A stretch of DNA of 64,000 nt from Butyrivibrio sp. VCB2006 (GCF_000420945.1 NZ_ATVX01000003.1:186001-250000); one strand, 5' to 3'. Positions 17,433 to 25,121 are shown, numbered from the stretch's first letter. Notes: generated by a model from the letters alone, not told the origin. A program made the numbers and translations.

Positions 17433-18062
17433 TTACTTGTTTGGCAGAGTCTCTGCTCTGTGTTCTATATTCTGCTGGAAATTGATAACATCATGATTGT
17501 ACTCATCATCCATAAGTGGTGAGTTGATCATGAAATCTGCAGTTGCCTTGTTGTTGGCAAATGGAATGTCATAAACCTGTGCAATTCTCATAAGTGCCTT
17601 AACATCAGGATCATGTGGAGCTGCTGTAAGTGGATCTGAAAAGAAAATTACGAAATCAATCTTTCCTTCAACAATCTTGGCACCAATCTGCTGGTCACCA
17701 CCAAGTGGACCTGAATTATATCCTCTGACAGGAAGATCTGTAGCGTCTGCTATCATTCTTGCAGTCGTACCTGTTCCGCAAAGGAAATGCTTTTTAAGAA
17801 TCTCTGAATTATCCTTACACCACTGGATGAGTTCAGCTTTTTTCCCATCATGAGCTATAAGTGCTATATTCTTTTTCTTTGGAATCGTAAGTGTAATCTT
17901 GTCTGACATAGTCTCTTCCTTTTTATCTTTCTTATTTTTATCTTCGACATTGCTTGTTGTCTTTGTAGCCGGGATTTCTTTGAATTCTTCATTCTCCTGC
18001 TGTGTAAGAGACAGGAAATAAAGAATGGCTTTTGACAAACAAAGTGCTGTATTATCCATCAT
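17433..18062 (-). CDS. mgsA: Methylglyoxal synthase with an N-terminal extension
   Basis: Converts dihydroxyacetone phosphate to methylglyoxal and phosphate, a glycolytic overflow route well known in Butyrivibrio-like bacteria. The core begins near KNIALIAHDGKK and carries all family motifs: GTGTTARMI, SGPLGGDQQIG with the catalytic Asp, FFSDP and HDPDVKAL. From the ATG at 18062 (SD GAGGAAG) the protein has 209 residues; the first 50 are a hydrophobic helix (TALCLSKAILYFLSL) and a Lys/Glu linker not found in the ordinary 150-residue enzyme. A second in-frame ATG at 17909 has its own SD (AAGGAAGAG) and would give a normal 158-residue enzyme. Both forms may be made. Confidence 0.88.
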   Translation of the reverse strand: MMDNTALCLSKAILYFLSLTQQENEEFKEIPATKTTSNVEDKNKKDKKEETMSDKITLTIPKKKNIALIAHDGKKAELIQWCKDNSEILKKHFLCGTGTTARMIADATDLPVRGYNSGPLGGDQQIGAKIVEGKIDFVIFFSDPLTAAPHDPDVKALMRIAQVYDIPFANNKATADFMINSPLMDDEYNHDVINFQQNIEHRAETLPNK

Positions 18063-18303
18063 AACTTCCTCTATAAAACCTTGCAATCAAAACTACCATT
18101 TTCTTTGCATTTTCACAAAGATTTTGTGATTGTGAAAAATCTTGGTCAGTATATCTAAGCGAAAACTATTTGTCAATATTCAGTTTTTTATGACAAAAAA
18201 ATATCAGGATCAAACAGTAGTAATACCGCAGACCCTGAGGTTTTTTCTGACAATTTGAAATTTAGTTCACACTTTAAATATCAGTTACTTTTTATTACTC
18301 CAA

Positions 18304-18846
18304 TTATATCTGATTGTTCGCATCTCTTTTGTCTAAAAGATATCCGATAATTGCGCCTGTCAGCACACCTCCGATGGTCCCCATCCAAAGGTTTGAGACT
18401 GTAAGCCCGATAATAAATCCCGAAATCAATCCAATCATAATATAAAGACCTGTCCAGGAACTCTTTTGCTTGGTCATGGAATAATGATCAACACCGTCTT
18501 TGGTCTCCCTGCGAACATATCCGGCCTTCTCAAGGCCTCTTACTCTATTATCATTTTCATGTCTGCACTCTGTGCATATTTCTCTGACATCCTTGATTCT
18601 AAAGACAAATCTTGCCATGGAATAATAGACTTCTTGTACGAACATGGTCTTATCATATTCCGGATTCAGCTCCACAGCCACCTTAACTTCCCCATTAAAG
18701 AGTCCGTCTTCAAAACGTAAACTTCCAACCTGTGCATGATTGTCTTCCTTAAGTGACACAACCCATTCATCTTCCATGGGCCTGTTTTCATCCTTGGGCG
18801 TGATATTAAAATGCTTGGTTCCAAGCGGAAAAAGCTTCTCTGCCAT
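18304..18846 (-). CDS. GNAT-like protein with C-terminal membrane hairpin
   Basis: A 180-residue protein. The first 120 residues resemble a small GNAT acetyltransferase (ARFVFRIKDVREICTECRHENDNRVRGLEKAGYVRR ends like the family's substrate and cofactor strands), but the cofactor loop is not clear. Residues 130-170 are two glycine-rich hydrophobic segments (LYIMIGLISGFIIGLTV, IGGVLTGAIIGYLL) that would anchor it in the membrane. The ATG at 18846 is chosen, with GGGAGG 10 bases upstream; a TTG three codons earlier is possible. The function is unknown. It follows the epimerase gene by 33 bases and is probably cotranscribed with it. Confidence 0.55.
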   Translation of the reverse strand: MAEKLFPLGTKHFNITPKDENRPMEDEWVVSLKEDNHAQVGSLRFEDGLFNGEVKVAVELNPEYDKTMFVQEVYYSMARFVFRIKDVREICTECRHENDNRVRGLEKAGYVRRETKDGVDHYSMTKQKSSWTGLYIMIGLISGFIIGLTVSNLWMGTIGGVLTGAIIGYLLDKRDANNQI

Positions 18847-18879
18847 ACTCCCCAAACCTCCCTATAAAAGTATCTATAA

Positions 18880-19674
18880 TTATAACCTAAAAGCAGCCTC
18901 ATTGTCTCTTGCGCATTTACATAATCCTTCAGAAACTTCGCTGAAGCTGATGCCATATTGGCGTGCCTTACTGCAATCCATCCACAGATTGTGCCTTGGA
19001 GGTGCATCTTCAAGCTGAATACTAAGCCCCATATCCTCAATAAACTGCTTGGCTACCTCATACATGGATTTTGTAGTCTCACTGCCAAAGTTATATACGC
19101 CTCCCGGCAACGTTATTACTTTTTCAAGGTTCTGCGCAACTTCCTTAACATATGTTATACCGCGATATTGCCCTGAACTAAATGCAACAGAGCCCTTGGC
19201 ATTAATCATGTTCATAAAGAAATTGGACTTTTTCAGGTAGTAATCATACATCCATTCTGCCCGGAGCATTACCGCGTCCGGACATATATCAAGCACTCTC
19301 TCCTCCATCTCAAGCTTATGCTTGCCATAGACATTTGCCGGATCAGCTTTATCTTCTGTATATGGCCCGTCATCCTCAAGGCCGTTGTATACCTGATCGG
19401 AGCTAAAGCAGATCAGTTTCCTTCCTTCTGCTGCCTTCGCAAGATAAACCGGTATCTGAACATTTGCTTCATAGGATGCCTCCGGATTTTCCTGACAAAT
19501 TCCGGTATCTGATATAGCCGCAGTATGAACAATCGTATCCGCGCCGCTGGCATCAATAATTCGTTTAATCTGCTCCTGGGATGCATTTCTAAGTGACGGA
19601 GAAGCAACCACATCCCTGCATACTTCCATTATTTTACTTCCTACAAATCCGCTGGCTCCTGTAACAAGTATCAT
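18880..19674 (-). CDS. NAD(P)-dependent sugar epimerase/reductase, RmlD-like
   Basis: A 264-residue extended short-chain dehydrogenase. The dinucleotide-binding loop is at the very start (MILVTGASGFVGS); a later YGKHK supplies the catalytic Tyr-x3-Lys. VHTAAIS, CFSSDQVY and AEWMYDYY resemble dTDP-4-dehydrorhamnose reductases (RmlD), but no other rhamnose genes are nearby, so the substrate is open. The ATG at 19674 with AAAGGAAG in front is preferred; an earlier ATG at 19698 overlaps the stop of the DUF3021 gene (ATGA) and would add 8 charged residues before the Rossmann strand. The overlap suggests cotranscription with the LytTR/DUF3021 pair. Confidence 0.75.
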   Translation of the reverse strand: MILVTGASGFVGSKIMEVCRDVVASPSLRNASQEQIKRIIDASGADTIVHTAAISDTGICQENPEASYEANVQIPVYLAKAAEGRKLICFSSDQVYNGLEDDGPYTEDKADPANVYGKHKLEMEERVLDICPDAVMLRAEWMYDYYLKKSNFFMNMINAKGSVAFSSGQYRGITYVKEVAQNLEKVITLPGGVYNFGSETTKSMYEVAKQFIEDMGLSIQLEDAPPRHNLWMDCSKARQYGISFSEVSEGLCKCARDNEAAFRL

Positions 19675-19690
19675 TTTCTTCCTTTCTAAT

Positions 19691-20113
19691 TTACTCATTC
19701 TGATCCAGGTTCATAAAAACTTCGTTGGCCTTTTTTATCTGCATAAAAAAGCTGGCGTAATAAACTATTGCACCGATTACATATGGAATCGAAACGGAAA
19801 TGAACATATCTCTGTAAGCCGATGGCGCATTCTCGGTGAAATGACCTAAAGTCCAGATGCCACCAAAGATCACTGCTAGAAGCAGAAGATACTGTCCGAT
19901 CACCACGGGAACAAAAGGAAGATGTTGCAAATAATAATGAAGCGCTAGAATCGCCGTTGCCAGCACCGAAATCCCCAGGCACATAAAAATATTTTCTGTA
20001 TAATATATATCCGTAAATCCTGTAGCCTTTTCAAAGAGAAGCTTGCCACAGACAATCAGTGTAAAACTGACACAGACAATAGATATGAAATTATTTCTAT
20101 TTATGATCTTCAT
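19691..20113 (-). CDS. DUF3021 family membrane protein
   Basis: A 140-residue protein with four predicted transmembrane helices (about 10-28, 42-60, 68-88 and 108-126) and a short charged tail. The size and pattern fit DUF3021, a family almost always encoded next to a LytTR regulator. Here its ATG overlaps the stop codon of the LytTR gene by four bases. In related LytTR pairs the membrane protein restrains the regulator; that role is inferred. Confidence 0.75.
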   Translation of the reverse strand: MKIINRNNFISIVCVSFTLIVCGKLLFEKATGFTDIYYTENIFMCLGISVLATAILALHYYLQHLPFVPVVIGQYLLLLAVIFGGIWTLGHFTENAPSAYRDMFISVSIPYVIGAIVYYASFFMQIKKANEVFMNLDQNE

Positions 20114-20568
20114 GCCTTTTTTCTCCCCTGAAGTTTATTAAGTGCCGCATAGAACTCTGCTCTGTAGCCTCTGTTCATCACAAGACACTCATCATTCTTA
20201 AGAAAGATCAGGGTTCTCATGTTTAGATCACCCTGCAGCTTTTTAATCTTGTAGAGATTAACAACAGCTGATTTGCTTATTCTCACAAATCCCACTTTTT
20301 CATACTCATCAATTATTCCCTGCAGTGTCTCTTTTACCTCAACACAGGAATTCTTGGTATATCCAAAGGTCTTCCTGTCTACCGTTTCAAAATAGTACAT
20401 ATCTGCAAGTGGCACTGTAAGCCTCTTTCCATCTGTGGTGCCCTCGATATACTTAAGAGCAGGCCGCAGCCTTTCCAGTACTGCGGCAGTCTCCTCATCG
20501 ATCTCGTCATAGTGCAGCTCTAAATAGTTTTCCTCTAAATCTTCTTCCCTGGTCTTAATAAATCTCAT
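20110..20568 (-). CDS. LytTR DNA-binding transcriptional regulator
   Basis: A 152-residue regulator without a receiver domain. The LytTR domain spans about 48-148 (LADMYYFETVDRKTFGYT, VRISKSAVVNLYKIKKL, MNRGYRAEF). It reads into the DUF3021 gene with a 4-base overlap and follows the membrane-protein gene 20578..21285 by 9 bases. Two identical 10-base direct repeats 21 bp apart upstream of that first gene (21370..21400) have the geometry of a LytTR binding site, suggesting the regulator controls its own operon. Confidence 0.85.
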   Translation of the reverse strand: MRFIKTREEDLEENYLELHYDEIDEETAAVLERLRPALKYIEGTTDGKRLTVPLADMYYFETVDRKTFGYTKNSCVEVKETLQGIIDEYEKVGFVRISKSAVVNLYKIKKLQGDLNMRTLIFLKNDECLVMNRGYRAEFYAALNKLQGRKKA

Positions 20569-20577
20569 TACAATTCC

Positions 20578-21285
20578 TTACAAAATAAACATGATGCAGA
20601 GGAATAAATATGTAAGCTTGATATTTCTGTTTGTAAGAAGGTATGCGCCTCCAAAAACAAATCCGCCGATTGCAGAATAAATACCCATTCCAAGTGAACC
20701 CTTTGTGAACCAATGACCAAGTCCCCAAGTAAGACCTACCAGAATTCCTCCATAAGGAATCTTATCATTTTTGAACCACTTTTCAAATGCATACTGTCCA
20801 AACACAATGATGAGAAGAACCATTACAACTTCAGCCAAATAGTACAGATACTGCATTGGGAAAAGAACTCCATTGCTTGCAAACTCTTTTGCAACCTTGC
20901 TTCCGTTCCAGTCAATCCATGTTGAGATAAGGCAAAGAACTGTTCCTCCAATGAGAAGTACCCACTGAATAAGAGGCATCTCTTTTGCGCCCTGGATAAG
21001 GCTATTTTCCTTCATGTTCTTAAAAAGATCTACTCCTGATTTCTTAGCACATTCTCTTGTTACATACCATGCTCCAAACATCCATACTGCAATGGTTAAT
21101 ACCCAATGTACTACGCTCTGTATCTTGGTAAAATCCCCGAATTCATGACCATATAAATTAAATTCGATTCCGTAACCGAGTAAAAGTTCAAATCCGATAA
21201 AAGCGAATATCTCAAGTCCATAACTAAGGAAATCAAATCCCTGGAGAAATCTGTTTCTTTCTTTTGTTGCTGTCATTGTTTTCAT
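20578..21285 (-). CDS. Multi-pass membrane protein, distantly CPBP-like
   Basis: A 235-residue protein with six to seven hydrophobic segments. The last part (GILVGLTWGLGHWFTKGS) resembles the third motif of CPBP/CAAX-type proteins, but the preceding EExxxR motif of active enzymes is absent (FGQYAFEKW is found there). An active protease is therefore unlikely and the assignment is weak. It is the first gene of the LytTR-DUF3021 operon, with AAGGAGCT before the ATG, and is the likely output or partner of that regulatory pair. Confidence 0.5.
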   Translation of the reverse strand: MKTMTATKERNRFLQGFDFLSYGLEIFAFIGFELLLGYGIEFNLYGHEFGDFTKIQSVVHWVLTIAVWMFGAWYVTRECAKKSGVDLFKNMKENSLIQGAKEMPLIQWVLLIGGTVLCLISTWIDWNGSKVAKEFASNGVLFPMQYLYYLAEVVMVLLIIVFGQYAFEKWFKNDKIPYGGILVGLTWGLGHWFTKGSLGMGIYSAIGGFVFGGAYLLTNRNIKLTYLFLCIMFIL

Positions 21286-21328
21286 TTTAAAAAGCTCCTT
21301 TTCAGTAGTCGTTGCATTTCATATGCAT

Positions 21329-21357
21329 ACTCTACTTCAAAAGGAGCTTACCCTCAA
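21329..21357 (-). promoter_or_regulatory. Predicted sigma-A promoter of the LytTR operon
   Basis: On the minus strand TTGAGG (21352..21357) and TAGAGT (21329..21334) are 17 bases apart, each matching the consensus at four of six positions. The promoter-proximal LytTR-like repeat ends 12 bases upstream of the -35 box. Confidence 0.4.
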
Positions 21358-21369
21358 TATTTATGGTGC

Positions 21370-21400
21370 TAAGTTGCAATCAGGGATGTCTAAGTTGCAA
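21370..21400. promoter_or_regulatory. Direct repeats, candidate LytTR binding site
   Basis: TAAGTTGCAA occurs at 21370..21379 and again at 21391..21400, a start-to-start distance of 21 bp (two helical turns). LytTR regulators bind 9-bp direct repeats spaced in just this way, with a GTT core like the one here. Confidence 0.55.
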
Positions 21401-21410
21401 AATGCCATTA

Positions 21411-22097
21411 TTATCTCTGAAAATTCTTACCAAAGTTATTCCAGAAAAAGCTATACTCTTCATTTCTGGCAAATACAAAAGCGTAATGAGAATTAGTTTT
21501 TTCCAGTTTCAGGAAATGTAGGTATTCCTGCTGGTATGGTGCAGTAAAAACGTGGTTTTCATAAATTACAATGAGTGGAAGATCAGAATAATTCTCTATT
21601 ACAGCAATATCTTTTTTGCTATCTATGCCTTTATTGTTATCTGTTTTCTTATCTTCGCTTCCGTTTCTGATGAGTCTAAGCGGAATCTTTACCAGCTCTG
21701 TCATGAAGAATGCTGAATAGTCAGGGACATCTTCATCCATTGAGCTAAGGTAAGTCCGCACCCATTCTTCTCCAAGTCCCTGAGATGCGTAGTGCTCTGC
21801 AGAAGTGATAGTTGGGGAAAACATCGGAAGGTTCACTTTCTTACCATAAACAAGCTTCTTGATGGTTTCAGGCGAAAGGTAGAACTCTTCAGCTATTTCT
21901 ATGATAGAGTGCCCTGCTGAGTAGCGGTTGCAGATCATGGCATTACGCTTATTTAATCTGTCACGATAGCCTGATGCTTCGCCCCATCCCTTGGAAGATT
22001 CATTCTTTGGGATATATATCACTTTTCCTGCTGCGTATTTTTGAACTTCCTCCAGTAGTTTTTCCGGGAGGATATTCTTAGCGTTTTCATATTTCAT
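21411..22097 (-). CDS. CD3324-like DNA-binding protein with unknown C-terminal domain
   Basis: A 228-residue protein. The first 90 residues match the CD3324-type (Mor-like) helix-turn-helix proteins of Clostridia: NILPEKLLEEVQKYAAGKV, YIPK, a basic stretch, and a final helix-turn-helix (AGHSIIEIAEEFYLSPETIKK). Those proteins usually end there at about 90 residues. Here about 135 further residues follow, with a Lys/Asp-rich linker near 150-165 and a terminal alpha/beta part (LPLIVIYENHVF, FVFARNEEYSFF) that I do not recognise. It lies 20 bases downstream of the phosphotransferase-like gene and is probably cotranscribed with it. Confidence 0.6.
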   Translation of the reverse strand: MKYENAKNILPEKLLEEVQKYAAGKVIYIPKNESSKGWGEASGYRDRLNKRNAMICNRYSAGHSIIEIAEEFYLSPETIKKLVYGKKVNLPMFSPTITSAEHYASQGLGEEWVRTYLSSMDEDVPDYSAFFMTELVKIPLRLIRNGSEDKKTDNNKGIDSKKDIAVIENYSDLPLIVIYENHVFTAPYQQEYLHFLKLEKTNSHYAFVFARNEEYSFFWNNFGKNFQR

Positions 22098-22117
22098 ATA
22101 TTAGTTCCGCGCTTTTC

Positions 22118-22825
22118 TTATAGTTTTGCCATGCGTCCTTCTAAGGCATTGATTGACTTCACTATGGATTCGCAGGATTCCAGGTCATCAATTGATGCAT
22201 GCCATCTGAGTGTTACAATTCCCTTGTAGTATGCCATGCAAAGAAATCTCTCCTTAAAATCGGGGATTTCGATATTTCTCTTTTTAGCATACTCATAGAG
22301 TTTCTCTGGAACCAGAAGATATGGCTTATTGAGATCCATAATTGCAAAATCCATCAAAAAGTCCATAATTCCAGCTCTTCCCCAGTCTGCGCAGTAGGTC
22401 TTACCATCTTCGCCCACGATCATATTGCAGAAAAAGGTATTGTTATTTGCAAGAAATCTCTGCTTCTCGCAAAAAGGTGCATACTTAAGAGCCTTTTCCG
22501 CAATCTCGTTGTAGTAGTCTTCCTCAAGGAAAGTTGTTCCGAACATTTCCTTCCAGTTCTTCCAATAACCATCCTCAGGATCGCCCAGCATATCATCACG
22601 GATGAAAGCTTCCAGACTCTCAAATGGTGCCTTATTGTTCTCATCAAACTCTCCGAAGCCTTCCACCTCTGATACATCAGTAGCTGCAATCTCGAAGATC
22701 ATGTCAAAAAAGTTCTCGTAGCACTTCTCAAAATCTTCAGGTGTGAGCTCATTGGCCTTTCTGCCCTTTGGGCTCATCTCTATTTTTTCCTTAGTAAGGT
22801 TTTTGATAAAAATATCTCTATTCAT
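22118..22825 (-). CDS. Degenerate aminoglycoside phosphotransferase-like protein
   Basis: A 235-residue protein resembling only the C-lobe of APH-type phosphotransferases. The DVSEVEGFGEFDENNKAPF region and the metal-binding DWGRA (like IDWGEA) are recognisable. The catalytic HxD...N loop reads NNNTFFCN in place of HGDxxxxN, so the catalytic Asp is lost; the ATP-binding N-lobe is absent too. It should not phosphorylate anything by the normal mechanism and may be a pseudo-enzyme or a decaying resistance gene. AGAGGATACTAAC precedes the ATG, so it is still set up for translation. Confidence 0.55.
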   Translation of the reverse strand: MNRDIFIKNLTKEKIEMSPKGRKANELTPEDFEKCYENFFDMIFEIAATDVSEVEGFGEFDENNKAPFESLEAFIRDDMLGDPEDGYWKNWKEMFGTTFLEEDYYNEIAEKALKYAPFCEKQRFLANNNTFFCNMIVGEDGKTYCADWGRAGIMDFLMDFAIMDLNKPYLLVPEKLYEYAKKRNIEIPDFKERFLCMAYYKGIVTLRWHASIDDLESCESIVKSINALEGRMAKL

Positions 22826-22924
22826 GTTAGTATCCTCTCTGTTTGTCTTTAGTATATTTTGTATCAGCGCTTTTACAATTATGATAATATCAGCGATTGC
22901 CTGCTAATCAAATAGAGAAAATCG

Positions 22925-23008
22925 TTATAATAGAACTATACCTAAAAGATCTATATTATCCTCCAATGTCTGGTTCTCAATAAGTGTTGGCATGCCAAAT
23001 TGCATCAT
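22925..23008 (-). pseudogene. Remnant of a TIM-barrel sugar isomerase/epimerase gene
   Basis: A 27-residue reading frame (MMQFGMPTLIENQTLEDNID...) starts 6 bases after an AGGAG and stops abruptly. The first 20 residues match the usual N-terminus of xylose-isomerase-like TIM-barrel proteins (GMPTLIE...LEENVELC), whose remaining 250 residues are missing. A deletion remnant left behind the radical SAM gene is inferred. Confidence 0.5.
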
Positions 23009-23017
23009 TCTCATCTC

Positions 23018-23893
23018 CTAGTCAAAAAGGCTCATTTGCTTGTACTTCTCGGGTAATTCCTGCATATAATCAAAACATCCTTCAGGTGTGGATAATATTC
23101 CATTCTCCTTGCATATTTTCTGAAATACCCCTGTTAGCTCTTTTGCATTAGGACTCGGAAGTTCATAAGCGTTCCCATATTGTTTAATGTACTTCTCTTT
23201 CATTCCTTGAAAATGCTTATCCAATGCTTCGTAGTAATACTCCCTGTCACCCTCACGAAGTGTAAGTCCCATGCCAAAATCAATGACTCCCTTTACTCCT
23301 GTCCTTATGCACTCATTCAGGATTGCGGTTACATTTTCCTGTGTATCATTGATAAATGGCAGGATTGGTGTAAGCCATACAACTGTCGGTATTCCTCTTT
23401 CCTGCATTGCCTCCAGAACCTCAATACGTCTTTTTGTATTGCAAACATTTGGCTCTAGTATTGCGCAACACTCATCGTCATAAGTTGTAAGCGTAATCTG
23501 CACTACACATTTTGCATTACGGTTAATCTCTGAGAGAAGGTCTATATCCCGAAGAATTAAATCTGACTTTGTCTGAATGGCTACACCAAAATCATATCTC
23601 AAAATGATTTCCAAACATTTTCTTGTAAGCTGCAGTTCTTTTTCACAGTGCATATATGGATCCGACATTGCGCCCGTTCCAATCATGCACTTTTTTCTTT
23701 TTGATTTCAGTGCCTTTTCTAAAAGCTCCGGAGCATTCTGCTTTACTTCAATATCTTCAAAGGGATGGGTGAACTGATAGCATTTGCTTCTGCTGTCACA
23801 ATAAATACAACCGTGGCTGCATCCGCGGTATATATTCATTCCCTGAAATCCGTTTTTCCCAGTTAGAATCCCCTTCGCATCAACAAAATGCAT
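23018..23893 (-). CDS. SplB-like radical SAM protein
   Basis: A 291-residue radical SAM enzyme. CSHGCIYC (Cys25, Cys29, Cys32) is a Cx3Cx2C motif that binds the 4Fe-4S cluster and S-adenosylmethionine. IGTGAMSDPYMHCEKELQLT and VWLTPILPFINDT are typical of the spore-photoproduct-lyase-like subgroup (Rv2578c type). Members are often annotated as DNA photolyase-like proteins, but most have no proven substrate. AAGGTGA in front of the ATG overlaps the end of the small membrane protein gene, 4 bases upstream, so the two are probably translated together. Confidence 0.8.
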   Translation of the reverse strand: MHFVDAKGILTGKNGFQGMNIYRGCSHGCIYCDSRSKCYQFTHPFEDIEVKQNAPELLEKALKSKRKKCMIGTGAMSDPYMHCEKELQLTRKCLEIILRYDFGVAIQTKSDLILRDIDLLSEINRNAKCVVQITLTTYDDECCAILEPNVCNTKRRIEVLEAMQERGIPTVVWLTPILPFINDTQENVTAILNECIRTGVKGVIDFGMGLTLREGDREYYYEALDKHFQGMKEKYIKQYGNAYELPSPNAKELTGVFQKICKENGILSTPEGCFDYMQELPEKYKQMSLFD

Positions 23894-23897
23894 CTTG

Positions 23898-24065
23898 TCA
23901 CCTTAACTTCTTAACTTCAATAGCAAGAACTATTGAAAAAACTATTTCTGTTACCACAAAGACACTTGCTAAAATAGTCGGTGTGAAAATGTGTCCAACT
24001 ATGAGCGCCATAATCGGAAGGAATATAGCAACAACTCTATCGTCTCTAAGTTCTTCAATATTCAT
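23898..24065 (-). CDS. Small membrane protein, 55 residues
   Basis: A short frame beginning MNIEELRDDRVVAIFLPIMA with two hydrophobic segments (11-24 and 31-48) and a basic tail EVKKLR. AGGTGGGG lies a few bases before the ATG, and the stop codon is 4 bases from the start of the radical SAM gene. The good SD, the clean membrane pattern and the tight spacing argue for a real gene. No family is recognised. Confidence 0.6.
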   Translation of the reverse strand: MNIEELRDDRVVAIFLPIMALIVGHIFTPTILASVFVVTEIVFSIVLAIEVKKLR

Positions 24066-24116
24066 TTTTCCCCACCTGTTAGTCTAGTTTTCTTGTTATA
24101 GCTATGAACGTAGAAA

Positions 24117-25121
24117 TTACAATCTGATCCTGTACTTCTCCAGATTTACCCCGTCTTCCTCCAGATAAACTGTCTCCATAAATTCTCCACCATTTGCAAG
24201 GATTGTCTTTTTGCTTGCTTCATTTTCTGGAAGACAACTTACATATACTTCATCAAATCCGAAACTTGAAAGGAAATCCAAGGCCTTAGCCAGCATCTTT
24301 TTGGCGTAGCCCTTTCCTCTCTCTGATGGACGAACTGAATAGCCCACATGTCCTGTATACTTCTTCATTCTCTCGGTCAAGACACTATGAACCTGCATGC
24401 AGCCTACCATTTTCATATCTGACTTTCTGATGACCAATAGTACATTTCCCCATGCGCCGTGCTCATCTGCTTCTCTTCTTGGGTTAGCCCAGCCTATACA
24501 GTAATCAACATATTCCTGCATGTCTGGCATTCTTTTCATAGAAAAACATCCGTCAAAAGAGGATCCTGCATCCAGCATTTCCTGTCTATAAGCCGCTATT
24601 TCTTTTGCAAAGTCCATAGAAGGCTCCACAAAAAGAAGCTCATCCTCCGGAAGTTCTTTTCCCGGAATGTACTCAACGCTAAACTTCTCGCACACTACCT
24701 TGGATTCCTGATTGAACGGCATATCTGTTTCATCAAGGCATTCCTTGAAAAAGTCTGTGTGAACATTGCGCCAGTATTTAAGTGATCTGTCGCCTTCTCC
24801 CTCCGCATAAGCATGGAATGGAGGAACGTCTCCAAAGGCTCTCACATACACGTCATAGTCTCTGATCACGCATACAGCCTCGTCCTTACTGTCCAGGATC
24901 ACGCTGTAATCCCCGGGTTTTGGAAGCTCATCCAAAACATCCTCCATGACATATTCGTCATAGGAGCTTGCAGTTCCAAACTTCACTCCCTTTATAACCA
25001 GCTCTGCAAGCCTGTCTGTATCTCCCTCTTCAACACCTCCAAAGCCCCATGCTTCATATGGTGTGTCTATATCAATATTCTTCTTTGAGCAAAACTCCGC
25101 CCATAACTCTTGTTCTGTCAT
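24117..25121 (-). CDS. ASCH-domain / GNAT acetyltransferase fusion
   Basis: A 334-residue two-domain protein. Residues 1-155 match ASCH-type proteins (ADRLAELV-like start TDRLAELVIKGVKFGTAS, PKPGDYSVILDSKDEAVCVI, FSVEY end), a fold related to RNA-binding PUA domains. Residues 165-334 form a GNAT domain (SVRPSERGKGYAKKMLAKAL is the acetyl-CoA loop; CLPENEASKKTILANGGEF is the family end). A fused RNA- or nucleotide-sensing acetyltransferase is possible; the substrate is unknown. GGGAGGACACA lies before the ATG, which overlaps the stop of a 24-codon frame (ATGA). Confidence 0.75.
   Translation of the reverse strand: MTEQELWAEFCSKKNIDIDTPYEAWGFGGVEEGDTDRLAELVIKGVKFGTASSYDEYVMEDVLDELPKPGDYSVILDSKDEAVCVIRDYDVYVRAFGDVPPFHAYAEGEGDRSLKYWRNVHTDFFKECLDETDMPFNQESKVVCEKFSVEYIPGKELPEDELLFVEPSMDFAKEIAAYRQEMLDAGSSFDGCFSMKRMPDMQEYVDYCIGWANPRREADEHGAWGNVLLVIRKSDMKMVGCMQVHSVLTERMKKYTGHVGYSVRPSERGKGYAKKMLAKALDFLSSFGFDEVYVSCLPENEASKKTILANGGEFMETVYLEEDGVNLEKYRIRL

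Noticed and set aside
18210..18250. Plus-strand hairpin (ACCGCAG...CTGAGGT) with T6
   Set aside because: The stem has a mismatch and no plus-strand gene lies upstream, so there is nothing for it to terminate.
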